Below, one piece after another: positions 22,551 through 35,307 of a stretch of DNA of 64,000 nt. The DNA comes from Planococcus citri. Its lineage: Eukaryota; Arthropoda; Insecta; Hemiptera; Pseudococcidae. The notes beneath the pieces were generated by a model, which was given only the letters and a program-made list of their open reading frames with translations, did no database searches and was not told the DNA's origin. The DNA lies in contig NC_088679.1 in the NCBI RefSeq assembly GCF_950023065.1, positions 25,544,001 through 25,608,000 of the forward strand. Reading direction: 5' to 3'. A program made the position numbers and the translations under genes. Position 1 is the stretch's first letter. Each line of letters opens with the position of its first letter.

Positions 22551-23560
22551 AACCAGTTCGATTTTACGATATACTTTCGCCGGCCAGTGGTCGCCTGCCA
22601 GCCGCCGCCGGCTTCTCTCAGAATACTCAACGCTGCGTGGTTTAATTTTTGGCGAAACTTAATCATGCGCGACTCGGACTCGTGATAGGTAAAAACAGGT
22701 ATACCAGGCTTTATTCTGTAGCAGGCCGAGTTCGTGGACGATATTTATTCTCTTCTGTATTCAAGATAGAGATGTCGAGTGGGTTTTGTTCTGTTCTGTT
22801 GAATGTGATGAGGGAGATGACTGTGGTGTTGTATGTGCGTTATTCTATTGAAAAGCCCGCTAGATTTATAGTCGATGGGGACGCAGATGGGGCACGAGCG
22901 GGGGTGTGGATGGATCGATGTGTTGTATGTGTGATGAAAGAGAGAGACAGAGATGTTGCTGCAAACGGAAGGAAGCGATGAGATTGAATTAGTAACGGGT
23001 ATAATTATAGGTTGCGAGAAATTGTATTTATTTAATTATGGAAAATACCGAACGACGACGTGGGTTATACTATACATTGCATGCATATACAGAGAGGTAT
23101 ACGTATAGTATATAGTTCGAATGATGAATATAACGTGTTGTGTTGTGTTGTGTGTTTCGAGATTCGAGAGTTTATCATACAATATACATGTATGTAGATT
23201 GTAGTAGATGGATTATAATGCGACGGCGAAATGTTCATCATGATGAGGAAGAGCACAATGTTGCCACGGTAATGGATTTCAATTCGGAGGTCTTGTTTTT
23301 TTGTTTTGTTTTATCATTTCCTTAACGAGCGATTTAAATTAGAATTAGACTATTGGAGTGAAAACGAGAAAACGCGTGTGTAAGTTTGGCAGTTTATGGG
23401 ATTGTACTTGTACTCGCTGCATGACTGTTAATTTATGTAAATGTTTCGAAAAGTGCATATAGATTGAGTGTAAAAGTGTTTCGACGCAGATGAAAATTAG
23501 CAGTTGTGAAAATAGCTGCGTTTAATATGAGAAATCATCTACTGTAAGTTTACGAAAAAA
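22550..23560. other. CpG-containing single-copy segment
   Basis: Includes a GCCGGCCAGTGGTCGCCTGC stretch near 22580. A frame at 22649-22981 lacks a family resemblance and has a GTG-rich, low-complexity look. No gene is called. Confidence 0.35.
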
Positions 23561-24228
23561 CTTTTCCATCGTATATAAAACACAAATTGAAGATAGAAAA
23601 AGTTTATCAAATTCCTTGAAATTTTTAGTACCTAACTACCTATGCTATTATATAATCTTGTTATTTGTACATGCAACAAAATTTTCAAGGGGTTTAAGAC
23701 TGGAAGTTTCTATCAAATAAACAGTCAGAATTCGAAATCAGCATCTTTAAAATCAAATATTGAATGATTGGAGGAGGAGGGGGATTTGAGGCTTATTGTG
23801 GAGCTCAGGAGGCTCGTATCAAAAAAGTAAATTGACATTCAAAATCAGTGATGTCGAAAAGACGACAAACGATGAGTGCCTTTTTATGTTTTTTTTTTCA
23901 TTTTTAACCCTTTGAATTTTCAGTAATTCGTCGAAAATTTAAAATTGAATTTCAGTTTCTGAAATTTTGGCTGGTGGTGTATTTTGGGGTTCTCTATCGA
24001 TTCTCTTTTTTGGCTCAGAAACTTTAATGTGATTTTTATTATTTTTTATTTGAAATTTGACCAAAATTTGGAAGGAATTATCCTTTTAGGGTACCTCAAA
24101 TCTCAAAACGAAACATATTCTGGTCTATTTAATGTGAAAATACGTGCATACTGAATTTTTTCTCAATTTTAGTAAGTAAACAAAAATTGAAGTTTTATTT
24201 AAAAAAAAAAAAAAAAAAAAACTCAACT
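23560..24228. other. AT-rich, repeat-like, no gene
   Basis: Homopolymer-rich sequence ending in a 20-base A run near 24193-24212 that immediately precedes the palindromic element. Confidence 0.35.
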
Positions 24229-25440
24229 GAGGTGTCCCAACTTGTAGAAAATTTTTCGAACCGAATGAAGCTAGGTCAAAAAAGCATGCAAAAATATGTC
24301 ACCAAACCAAAAATCAAAATCTCAGGTGAGTGCATTTTGAATTTTTGAAAATCAAATTTGGGGTGAAAATGAGAAAAATCAAAATTTTACCAAATCGTCC
24401 TGAAATGAAAGCTGAAATTTGATAAGTACCCCACTTTCGACCTCCCAAATCGATTGGAAACAGTTTCAAACTGTTTTGAGCAGTTCTGGAGCCTCCAGAA
24501 AATTTTCGAAAGTTGAAATTTCCACTCAATATTACCTAATGAAGTTGAAAACTGAAATTTACTTGATAAATCTTCAAGTTAAACATGCTGAGTCGATTAA
24601 AGGTGGTTTCAAGCTGTTCTAAAGGCCTCCAGCTACATTTTGAAAATAACAGATTTTCAAGAAGTGTCATAAAAAGTGTCCGAATCAACTTCACCACGTT
24701 CAAATGCAACTGGTGCTCTTTATAGTGACTGACTTGACCAATTTTGTGCAACAATTTTTCCGGAATTGGTTTTTGCTGGTTCGAAACCGTACATTTTTCC
24801 AGCGATTTTATAATTGAAAATTTGGAAAATCAGTGCATGTTAGTGACGCACTTGGTCAGTTACACTCCGATTTTCTAAAATCAGTTACTGCAGGGTCGAA
24901 GTTATGTACCTATTTTTCACATTTTCAATTATGAAATCGCTGGAGAAATATGTATTACGTTTTCGAACTGACGGAAACTTATTTTGGAAAAAAAGTGTAA
25001 GCGGTCAAATAGGTACATACAACCAAGCATCAGTAGCATTTTACACCTGCTACTAAAATTGATTTGGAAGGTTTTCATGGCACTTTTTTGAAAATTTGGA
25101 ATTCTCGAAATACGACTGGAGGCTCTAGAATGGATTTAAACCACCTTCAATCGACTTACCATGTCGAAATCATGGTGTGAAGTAAATTTAATTTGCCAAC
25201 TGGGTGATATTTTATGGGAATTCATCTTTCAAAAATTCGCTAGAGGCTCCTGAACTGCTCAAAATTGTAGTTTTCTCCAGTTTTGGCCTCAATTTGATTT
25301 TTGAAAATTGATCAAAAATCGAAAAATGCACTTTCACGGCTGAAATGGCTCCTGATATTTATTTTTGCGTGCTCTTTCAATTTAGCTGTATTCGGGTGAA
25401 AAATTTTCCTGTCCATCAGTCCACTCCAGGAAAGGAATTC
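24229..25440. mobile_element. 1.2-kb palindromic (foldback) element
   Basis: The left arm (about 24229-24830) and the right arm (about 24925-25440) are diverged inverted copies. Paired phrases, left and then inverted right, include GAAAATTTTTCGAACCGAAT with ATTCGGGTGAAAAATTTTCC, GTCGATTAAAGGTGGTTT with AAACCACCTTCAATCGAC, and TTCCAGCGATTTTATAATTG with CAATTATGAAATCGCTGGAG. The spacer is about 100 bases. There are no coding frames. A second full copy lies at 61570-62435, with single arms at 29990-30480 and inside 17567-17720. Confidence 0.7.
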
Positions 25441-25790
25441 ATTGAAAAAATTTGAGCAAAATTGAAGAACTGTTGCCAGAACTGGAAAATGACCCTTCCT
25501 GGAGTTTGAATTATCAGTCAGCATCTCAATATGGGAGAAGTCGATGGAATTGACTTGAAAAATGAAAAATGAATTGCTCGCACATCAGTTAGCAGTCATT
25601 AAAAAACTCACCCTGTCAAACGCGAAAAAATGTACGAAATTCATTGTTGAAAAGTGTGTCAACTTTGCTAAAAAAAAGTTGGTCATTCGAAAAAAAAGAC
25701 CGACCATCGAATTTTTTCTAGAAGGATATCGATCAAATTTATGGCATTTTTTTCCAGGTTCAAAACATTAAGGTCATGGGATCTATTTTT
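25440..25790. other. No recognisable gene
   Basis: AT-rich junction between the palindromic element and the next CpG-containing segment; a 69-codon frame here has no resemblance to a known protein. Confidence 0.35.
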
Positions 25791-27420
25791 TCTCTTTCTT
25801 TCCCGAACGAGATTCGTGATCGAGTACACGATGTTTATATAGTATATTCGTCTTAGCCACCAAATCCCATCGTCGATATTTTAATCGACGACGGAAGGAA
25901 GAAATCGTCGTAAATAACGCGTTAAAAAAAATATCTCCGGTCTTACTAATAAACCAAGGTACTACCACTAGGCACTAATAAAGTATAAAAATGACGTTTT
26001 ATTCAGCAACTCCAGCGCAACGGATGTAGTATGATGTACTACGATTATACATAGGTGAGGTGTGGAGTGTGGAGGTGACTACAGGTGAGATTAGAGAACT
26101 GCACCATAGAGTGTACGTACAGTCGTTTACTATGTAGTATGTAAGTTAGCATGTCTTATTAAAAGAAAAGAAAAAGAAAAGGAAAGAAAATGTAGAAAAA
26201 AAAGAGAAAAAAAACAACACGATAAATCTGGTTTTGTCAAAGTTGCATAGCGTTGCGCAGCATCCATCGTCGTTGGGAGACAAAAAGCGCGCGCAAATGT
26301 GTTAGTTACACAACCGGTGCTGGGTCGTTGTGTTTACTATTCTCTGTCTCTTTTTATTATGCTTTTTCCCTCTTTAGTTTACCTATACCTGGGCTCAGTT
26401 TGTGGTCCACATGGTCGACGATGCATTGCACAGTTTCCATCTTCATCTCTCCTCTCACTAGTTCCTCGTCAGTGTATCTACGTAGTATCCTGATATCCTA
26501 CGTATTATTAGAGTATGATAGGCAGGGGCGGATTGGCCATAAGAGCTACCGGGGAAATCCCGGTAGGCCCCGGTAAGAAAGTGGGGCCTTTTGGTGAAAA
26601 AGGGGCCCCTTTAGTCATAAATTTTTGATAAAATTCAAAAGTATGCAACTTTTTTTGGTAATAATTGAGAGTTTGGGGGCCCCGTGTCGAAAAGACAACG
26701 GAAAATGGGCCCTTCATAAAAAATATGCCTCAATTTCTATCATTTCCCGGTAGGCCAGTCCGCCCCTGATGATAGGGTAGCTCGTTTGTATGCAGTATCC
26801 TAGCGAAACTAAACCCGAATCGAACCTGACACCATGTCGGATAGATACGCGGATATGGATGAAAAGACAAAAGAAAACTCGCTCTTATCTCGATCGTATT
26901 AATTAATTATCAGCTATACTTACGCACTATATAAGCATCGCGGCGTATTATTTCTAAAATATACACACCGATGTATCTATACACATAATATTGAACCATT
27001 GTGTGGTTTTTTTTTTCCTATGATACGGATGATAAAAATAACGTACAATATATATATTTTTCTCTTCAACTTATTTCATTATTGTTACATTACATTTCCG
27101 CCCAATTTATTATTATCAGCGCGTAGAAATATAATAATAGGACGTTTATGCCCACGAGCCACTGATATAGATGCTTCACGTGTCCGTTTTGTTTAATCTT
27201 GCAGTAATAACTCGAGTTTATATACTGTCGAATTCATACCCAGAGAAGTACATACTACTATACTACTTCTGGTGCGAATGAAAATGAATACTCGTGCTCG
27301 TGTTACAAAGATATGACTATGGAAGACTATAGGGGGTTTTTCGCTGCTTCGATTATGTAGGCGGTTCTCAGATAACCCAATCGAGTTAGTAATAGACTAT
27401 GTTGTGATAAGATAGTGCTA
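25790..27420. other. CpG-containing single-copy segment (hosts a small hAT element)
   Basis: Low-repeat sequence with a purine-rich AAAGAAAAG tract near 26160-26210. It is interrupted by the miniature hAT element described separately. No exon is recognisable. Confidence 0.35.
26523..26768. mobile_element. 246-bp hAT-type miniature element with perfect 8-bp target duplication
   Basis: The left terminus CAGGGGCGGATTGGCC and the right terminus GGCCAGTCCGCCCCTG are inverted repeats with one mismatch in 16. ATGATAGG is duplicated exactly at 26515-26522 and 26769-26776. The 8-bp duplication and CAGGG-type ends are diagnostic of hAT transposons. The interior carries GGCCCC-rich words (GGTAGGCCCCGGT, AAAGGGGCCCC) and no transposase. 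Confidence 0.92.
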
Positions 27421-29036
27421 TGCCAATGCTCGAGATGCGTACACGATACGTAGACCAGACTCCGGCACGAGTATCCGCGATTTTATTATTATTTCTAGTG
27501 AAATTTCCCTTTGGGAAAATCAAAATGGTACGATAGGCTTTTTATCACTAGCAGGCGAACTGTTTATGGAATTCGTAGGTTTCAAAATTTGAATTTCATC
27601 GTTACGTTTATTGCGTTGAGATCAAGGGAGACTTGCGAGTACACGTGATGTCCATTTTGAAATTTGAACGACAGACGTGTTTTTGAGAAGAATTTTGGAA
27701 AAATGATGTTTAATAAGACACGTTAAAATGAACTAAAAGGTTTTTTTTTTGTAGATCACTTCGTGGGTGGTGGGAAAGGGATCAAATTTTAGCTGCTGAA
27801 AATAAAATAAATCAGGGATACGATAAATCAATTTTATGGAACCAATTTTTTCAACCCCCCTCTCCCCTAAACTGGCTCTATGAACAAATTCATAAATCCA
27901 AAAAACGTTCATTCCAATCTGTAGTTTTTAGAAATTTTGAATCCCATATTTTTCTTGGGAGAAAATTACGTGAAAAGTTGGCGGGTAGATTGCCCCCCCC
28001 CCACGGGTCAAACTTCAATCAGCATTTTTTAAAATGTGAATCGATTTTTACCCTTTTTTTACCGGAAACTAAACTAGGAGGGATCTGATTTGGAGTTGAA
28101 AATGTGGAATCCTTTAATTATTCGTTACTGCAGAATAATAATCTAAGAAAAAAAATCACTCGAATTAGCGTTCATTGGATTAAATTGCTCTAAAACATAT
28201 TTTTGCATATTCAGTATATTTTTTTAAAATTTTAAAGCTGAGATCAGATTTTTCATTTTGAGATGGAGAATATAAGGTACCTACCTATAATATCACAAAA
28301 AAATGTTTGAAACATTTTAACATTTTTCGTGATATTTTGGTTATGCAGCAAAATTCATTATTTCAATTGTATCTATTTTGCCATCATTTTGAAGGTATTT
28401 TAAGGCAAATTAGGAGATTTTTTTTCATAATTTGAATAATTTTTTCCCAACTTTTAAATTGATTTGAATAATTTTTGCAAGCATTTTATGATTTGTGAGA
28501 AATTTTCAAGGCACTTACTTCAATAAATTTTTCAATTATTTTTGATCTCTTAAAATTTTGTGTTGTTTTCAGTAATTTTTATATTCTATAGGTATTGATC
28601 AATTTTAAATGATTTTCTATTTCAAGCGAGACTTTTTATAAGAATAAATAAAATCATTTTTCTTCCTAAAAAATTGATTAAAATGTTTTTTCCTGTGATG
28701 AATTCTTCGATTATTTTGATCCCTTCAGTCTTGATGCATGTTCTAAAATGAGGCGTTCGGGTGATTTTTAAAATTGAATTTCAAATTTCGATTTTGAAGT
28801 TCAGAAAAAAAATTAAAAAATTGAAAAATTTGGTGACATTGGCTGTGGAAACCCCACTTTTTATTGATGGAAAAATGTTCATGATACGAGTAGAGCTTTA
28901 AAAATTGTGAAAATCCTTTATTTTGAGGTCACACTCTCGTGGAAGTTTGTTGAATAATGATCAACTCAAGCTGTAGATTTCGAATGAAATTGATCCAAAA
29001 ATGAGAACAAATGGACTCTTCATTTGGCAAATTTAT
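27420..29036. other. AT-rich intronic-type sequence, no gene
   Basis: T- and A-run-rich sequence with a C run near 27995-28003. No transposon ends, frames or splice pairs can be supported. Confidence 0.35.
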
Positions 29037-29364
29037 CAGGGTATCTAACAGGTAGTGAACGTATAGTAAAAAAGTATAGTGAATTTAGTCAAAAAAGTAC
29101 TTAGTGAAAAAATGCGAAAATTCACTGATGCGTTCATTTGTATTGTTTTTTAAAATAATTTTGATTGAAACTAAAAAATACTTTTAATGTACAAATTTTC
29201 TTCCAGTTTCAATTTTTTAAACATTTTTCTGTGAAAATGTTGACTTTGTTAATTTTTTTGTGTAGGGAGGGGGGTCGAGTGGAGAGATTTCTGAACATTT
29301 CGTTTAAAAATATAGCGAAAAAAGTAGTGATTTTTTTCAAAAAAAAAAATCTGTTACTACATAC
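29037..29364. mobile_element. About 330-bp non-autonomous hAT-like element
   Basis: Starts CAGGGTATCTAACAGGTAGTG and ends near AAATCTGTTACTAC, with a GGGAGGGGGG stretch in the right half. It is the uninterrupted counterpart of the composite at 3626-5384. TTAT precedes both left ends. The right inverted repeat is eroded and no clean target duplication is visible, so the hAT assignment is tentative. Confidence 0.5.
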
Positions 29365-29750
29365 CATGATCAACTTCTGGTAATTTTCAATTACTGTGGA
29401 GGGTGGGGGGAGGGTAATTTGACAAATTGTAATACACTGTCTGCAGTTTTGACAAATCATTATTTAATTTTGAGAATTTCCTATTAATTCTTGATATTTT
29501 TCAATAATCTAAGCAGTCTGTGCAAAATTTTACTCAAATGAGCCATTTTCTCAAATTTTGTCGTTTTCTGATGGTCCATCAATTTTTGATATTTTTGAGT
29601 GATTTTCATAACCAATTTTACAATTTTTATGATACTTTCTTTGTGAATATTCCATTTCTGGCTCTCTATTAAACGTCGAGATCGTCAGACTTTTTGCTTT
29701 GGCCTTCGATCACTATTATTTCATATACCTGTTGATTGATCAATAATTTT
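29365..29750. other. AT-rich sequence upstream of a ratchet site, no gene
   Basis: No frame or transposon end is visible. The last about 100 bases become G-poor, as they do upstream of the other two ratchet sites. Confidence 0.35.
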
Positions 29751-29751
29751 A

Positions 29752-29796
29752 TAACTAACTAATCCACCTTAATTTTTCTATGTTTCAGGTGAGTAC
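29752..29796 (+). promoter_or_regulatory. Recursive splice site (zero-length exon) 1
   Basis: Reads branch-point-like CTAAC (29755-29759), then a T-rich tract and TTTCAG directly followed by GTGAGTAC. The junction is after 29788. The branch adenosine would sit 30 nt upstream of the AG. This acceptor-plus-donor fusion is the known insect ratchet-point consensus. After the upstream exon joins here a new donor is regenerated and no sequence is retained. Confidence 0.75.
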
Positions 29797-29989
29797 AAAT
29801 TTCCTTCCAAACGTGATAGAATACGAACTCGCGTATGAGAATAAGTAAGTAATTTTATAATCATTATGAGAAAAGTTACTTAAATCACTTCTACACCTGT
29901 GCCGTTTCATTCTCAATGGCAAATCCAAAAAAAAAAAAAAAATCTAAAATCACGGAATTTGAAAATCAACTGAAATAATTGTCCATCAG

Positions 29990-30480
29990 GTTTGAATTGA
30001 GGTGATCTGATTTTCAAAATACGAATTTGGAAACAGTTGGTAGATCAAATTTTTGAGTTCACAAAAGATATTGGTTTTTAATGATTTTTTGAAAAACCAA
30101 ACTTGGGTCAAAAATGGAAAAAAACAAAATTTTACTACATAAATAGACCAAGAGAGCTGACATTTGGCGTGTGCTCTATTTTGGACCCTCCAAATTAATT
30201 GGAAACGGGTTCGAACCATTTGAGTGGCAGTTCCAGAGCACCCTAGCAAATTTTTGAAAATTGAAATTTCAACAACAATTTACTCAATTGAGTTGTTGAA
30301 ATGAAATTCATTCGGTACCCCATTTTCAATTTTGCTGAGTCGATTTGAGGTGGTTTCAGGTTGTTCTGGAGCATTCGGGCGTATTTTGGAAATTTCAGAT
30401 TTTCTAAGAAGTGGTCTAAAAACCGTCCAAATTAACTTGTTGATTCTTATGGAATGGTAATGGTCACTCAAATTTTATTT
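29990..30480. repeat. Single arm of the palindromic repeat family
   Basis: Contains CCAAATTAATTGGAAACGGG, then GGCAGTTCCAGAGC, GCTGAGTCGATTTGAGGTGG and TTCTGGAGCATTCGG, in the same order as the left arm at 24300-24640. No inverted partner follows, so it is a half copy. Confidence 0.6.
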
Positions 30481-30699
30481 AAAAAAGTCGTGAAATTATA
30501 TCGAAATTGACTTGTAAAAATTAAAGCATCCGTGAAAATTTTATAAAATTGAAAAAAAAAAACACTCACCTGTTTCAATTTTTTTTCAATTCACGAATAA
30601 ATCCCCAAAAAAATGACGGAATAGAGGAAGGGAGGATTACCTTCTTTTGTGCTGAAACCGTAAAAAAATGTAAGTATTTGAAAAAGACGATGAAAAGTT

Positions 30700-33600
30700 G
30701 AGAACTTGTTTCCTAAAATCTTATTAAACACTCTGTGAACGGCCGAGAGCCTTCAAAAAAATCACAAATTTCGTCTAGACATCGTTGCAAAAGTTCAGTC
30801 ACCTTCTTCCACTGCCTCTTCTTGATCCACTTAGGAAACTGCTTTCTATGCGAATAAGGAATCAATGTATCGTCGTCGTGCCTTAGCCTTTTTCGTATCA
30901 AATATATACAAAAGTGATTATGAAACTACCTATACGTACTATGATGTGAAACAACTTGAACAAAACCGATGTAAATTTCGAGTTGAGTAGAGCTCTCAGC
31001 AGGCAAATTATTTACACTGCGGCGATGTATATACTTTCGAAGAGACGAACTCTCGAAGAAAGCACGAAAAAAAGTCACGAAAAAGGAAAAAGGAAAAATT
31101 CGAGCTTTTCGTAAAGTGGTGTTGATGAACTTGTTCGCTTGTTTAGTCTCGGTTTGTTCGGTATTCGGAAAATAATCCTCTTTGTTATACTTTCACTGTA
31201 TATTTTTTGACGAAACGATACGAAGACGGAGAGGAGCTGGGTACGGTGAAGATCTACCGTCTGGACTAGAGTACTTGGCTGATGTAAAACAAAAAAAAAA
31301 AAAGGAGAAAAAATGCAAAATGAAAAAAATAAAGTCAAAGAGAAGCATTTTTACTCGAGTACTTGGTCGTTTTTAATTTCGCTACACGACAATGAACTCG
31401 ATGAAGAAGAGATGTTTTTCGAGAGGATATATTGTTGTTGTTATTCTATGTGTTTTTTTTTCTTTGGCTGAGCGAAAAAAAAACCTCGCTAGTGGAGATG
31501 CTTAATATATATCGCGAATGATGAAAATTCCTCAGAATGAGAGCTAACAATGAGTTGAATTTCAGCTGCGAAATATTCGGACCGTGCTCGTACTCTTGAG
31601 AGAAATTTCGCAGTAATGGCGACGTTTATTATTTTTGCTCCAAGATGGACTCGCGGAACGAGCGTGAGGGCGTCGAATAACTATACACTTAAGTACGTCG
31701 ACGACGCGATAAATGTGCACACATTAAGAGTGTTTTTGTTTCCGGCGAAGCGAGCGAGCGAAGAATTTTTTTACAGGATGAGAAAAGCTCTCGGTGTACA
31801 CCGAATCGAGCTATGGCAGCGAGAATCTGCCATAGAAAATGGCTACATTTGTTGTCGAGAAAAGGTAATTGAATTTGAGAATGCCGAAGATATACGATAC
31901 GTAAGCGAGCTAGAGGTGTGGGCGAGGGGGGATGGATTGGATACATTCACTAGCGGAAAATACTCCTCTGTTGCAACGAAAAAATGAGAAATTTTTCCGG
32001 TATGTTTTTTCCAAGCGAGATGCTGGTAATTCGGCGAGGTATTTTCGGCGTGTATGTCGAGATGTGGTCGGAGCTGGGAGCTGGAGGAAGAGGAGGGAGG
32101 GTAAAATGGACGAGAATAATTTACCATGTATAAGCTTTTTGCTGGGTATGCTTAGTTCATAGTAGAGGGCTGCTTACTGCAGCGTGTTTTTATTGTTATT
32201 CGGGTACTGATAATCTCGATTTGCGAGATGCATAGTGTACGATATGAGAAAATAAATATAAAGGACGCGTGTACTCGTATTTTTGTGTAATTCAATGCAT
32301 GCGAAGGTTTCCACTGACCTAATCAGAATACGAGTATTTCTATACTCGGTCGAGCAGTTGAGCAGATTTTAAAGAAAAATTCCCATTCGGTGTTTTTACG
32401 TACAAATTTCTCCCCCTCGAAGAATTCGTACAATATTAGGCGAACAACTCCCTCCTGCCCCTCTTCCCTGAACTCTGTTTTTTTCTATGCCAGCGTTGTA
32501 TAAATGGAAATTTTTTAACGTGCTGGGTTTGACGTGGGTATGCTGTAATAGCAAAAAAAAAACTTGATGGCACGATGAACGTAGTTGTCGTCAGTGGACC
32601 TCTCGAGAAAAGAAGCGGGAAATCGATCCGAGAATTTTTCCTTTATTTTTTCCTGCCTTTTTTTTTCGCAATCTTTCATAAAGTTTGTCCGAGTTATATG
32701 TATCGAATTTGTAATTCGAATTCGAATTCTAGAGAGGAGATCGTGTCGTCGAAGAATCAACGTAAAAGTTGTTATACTCGCTGGAGGATGAAAAGCGTGC
32801 TGTAAAAATGTCTCATTAAAATTGACATCTGCGCCGAGACAATCGTAGAATTTTTATTAAGCGGGAATTTGTAGTTTTTTTTCAAAAGCTGGGCCACGTG
32901 AAGGCGAGGGGAGGACTGAAGGAGAACAGATTCGGTATAGGAAGTGCTGCTCGTTCGCGTTCATTTAGAAATGTCGTGGTAAGAAATGGAAAAATGGTAA
33001 CGAAATTTAATTATTTTACGATCGATGGTGAAAGGAAAGTTGAAGGGGGGAGGAGGGTGTTTCGTGGTACGATAAATTTTATTAGATAATTTGAATTGAA
33101 CTTTGCTAGTATTTCGATTGATGTAATTAGTTTTTTTCCTCGCGGATTGAAAAAAATTGGATGGAGAAGGATACGAACGAAGAGTTTCACGATTGTAATT
33201 TATGTGGAGGAATTTTATTGTTTTTTTGCGCCAGCTAGGTAGGGGTAGAGGAGCTGGGAGTTTTTTAATTGTGAATGACAGAAGTACAAAAAAGTATAAT
33301 GTGCTTTTTGAAAAAAAAATTTAACAGTCGATGAAAATGTCTGTTATTGAAGATTTTTAAGCAGCTTGACATGAAATTTGAATGCTGATCAATCTTTTTT
33401 CTTGAACAAATCCGGATTTTATGTTATCAATTTGCATTTAGTAACTTTAGAATCTTTTTTTTTTTTGTTTCCAATGTCACGAAGAAATCTGATTCGGTAA
33501 ATCGAAGTTATTCTGTTTTCAATTTATTCCAAATTGTAGTAATAATGAATGACTTGGGTGACGTATTTTTGTGGTTTAGCATAGATTTTGAAAATTCAAC

Positions 33601-34450
33601 CACATTACCAATGCGGTTTTTCCTTTTTAATCGATGAATGGCGACGTAACTCTTTAGTTATTGCATTATACTCGTACCTATGCTAGTACGTGAAGTTATT
33701 TGAACTTGAAAACAGAAAAACGAGATGTTTTCAAAGGTTACTGCATTATATAGAGAATAAAAAAATACGTACGTTTGTATGTGTATTTCAACGAAAAGAG
33801 AGAGAAAACCGAGAGTAAATCAGACCAAGTTGATTGAGATATCAAACATATATAAGTTGTAAGTGCACTATACTCGTACACAAAGCTCATAAGCGACACA
33901 TTACGAAGTGCATTATTTTATGAAAGAAAAAAATACATCATCTTTTTGCTCGATCCTTGTCTTTGGATTGTGTCGTAGTTCGTAATACAGTTGAGAGCAA
34001 CATAGATACGTTTACGTATAGGTACATAGGACAGCAAATCATGGGAATATTGAAACGACAACACCGATTATGCTGGTACTTGCTTTAGGAAGTTGTATAT
34101 GTCGTATGTGTATGTGTACGTACAGCAAGGCATCGGTAATTAGCTAATTAATTAAGTTGCATTTATTTAATATACATGTAAGTAAAGACTTAATGTGTGT
34201 ATAAATATGGGAACTAATTACGGTGCCAGAAGGATGACGATGAGGTTGATGATGATGAAAACAACGACTGTAAGTATGTGTGTGTGTAGGTTATATAGGT
34301 AGGTAAGGTACGAGTATATGGCTGGGTAGTCGTAAAAGAAGACGTCCTTTCAAGGAAAAATACTTGTCGGGAGTTCGGTCTTCGGTGGTCGATAAAAAAA
34401 AGCAGGTTTTGTTTATACTAAGGTAAGAAGCGAATAATATAAGTGTAAAA
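30700..34450. other. Long CpG-containing, mostly single-copy segment
   Basis: Low-repeat sequence broken by an AT-rich stretch at about 33100-33600. A 123-codon frame at 31616-31987 starts with ATG but has no recognisable domain and is opposed by a frame on the other strand. Several ACTCGTA words occur. No gene is called. Confidence 0.35.
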
Positions 34451-34668
34451 TGATGCAAGGTTTCTACGAAGGGGAAAGCTTTTTAATGACAAATATGTGG
34501 TCAAGTGTTTGATTTTTTTCGAACTCATGTAATATAAAGTTACTATTTACTTTTTTGAAATTTTTTGATGTTTGAGTATTGAATGATTTTGTTTTTTAAG
34601 ATCTTTTTTTCTTCTTGTGTTTCTGTTGCAGTTTTCATTTTTTTTTTTTTTTTTTTTGTAAGAAGAAC

Positions 34669-35307
34669 AATTGAATCGGTGAGAACGGAAAGGGGCTAAG
34701 TCCATTTTCGCACTTTTCAGGAATAACAAAAAACTGATTTATTTGAAAATCAAAAATTTTTGGTAAACATGCTTAAGGTCATTGAAAGAGGACCCCAAGA
34801 CACAACTTTTAGCTCTGTTTAGAAAAAAAAATATTCACGTGCGCCGGCGCTGTTGCTGCCTAAACAAATGGGACTTCGACCCTTTCTGCACCCAATCGAC
34901 AAAATTTCTTTTGAAATTGCTCGGGCACGAATGAGGCTTGATTCTACATCTAAGTACATCATTTAGACTGCTATCTCGTTTAAATTGACCAAAAACCCCT
35001 TGAGTTCTAAGACTTTTTGCCGAAGTTGTTAATTTTTTCATCATTTTTCAGTTCAGAGATTAACTTAAATTTCAAAAAGTGGTCTTCTCAAAAATGTTAG
35101 TTATTTTTCAAGGAATCAAAAAAATTTTACAAAAAAGTCATAAATGCGGATCCGCCCTTTTTCTGCGCCCAAATACCACTTTCCCGGCAGTTTTGCGGAA
35201 ATCTGACATCACCAGTCGATCCGCCGTACTTTGAAACCCCTATATCCGTGAAAAAATTGTTTTCCAAAAATGTGACTTGTTACCTTTCCGTTCCCACCGA
35301 TTCAATT
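34669..35307. mobile_element. 639-bp inverted-repeat element
   Basis: The left AATTGAATCGGTGAGAACGG and the right CCGTTCCCACCGATTCAATT are inverted repeats with one difference over 25 bases. Weaker similarity (AAGTCCATTTTCG versus its inverted counterpart) runs inward. The interior is comparatively GC-rich around 35150-35225 (GCGGATCCGCC, CAGTCGATCCGCC). A 69-codon frame inside has no recognised family. A clear target duplication is not visible, and a 17-base T run lies immediately left. Confidence 0.6.

Noticed and set aside
24323..24331. Plus-strand CAG|GTGAGTG fusion
   Set aside because: Upstream sequence is A-rich and the site lies within a palindromic repeat arm, so it is likely chance.
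30564..30572. Minus-strand CAG|GTGAGTG fusion
   Set aside because: On the minus strand it is preceded by an A-rich, not pyrimidine-rich, tract and lacks a branch-point word; lies next to repeat DNA.
31616..31987. 123-codon plus-strand frame beginning with ATG
   Set aside because: No recognisable family and overlapping minus-strand frames of similar length; composition explains it.
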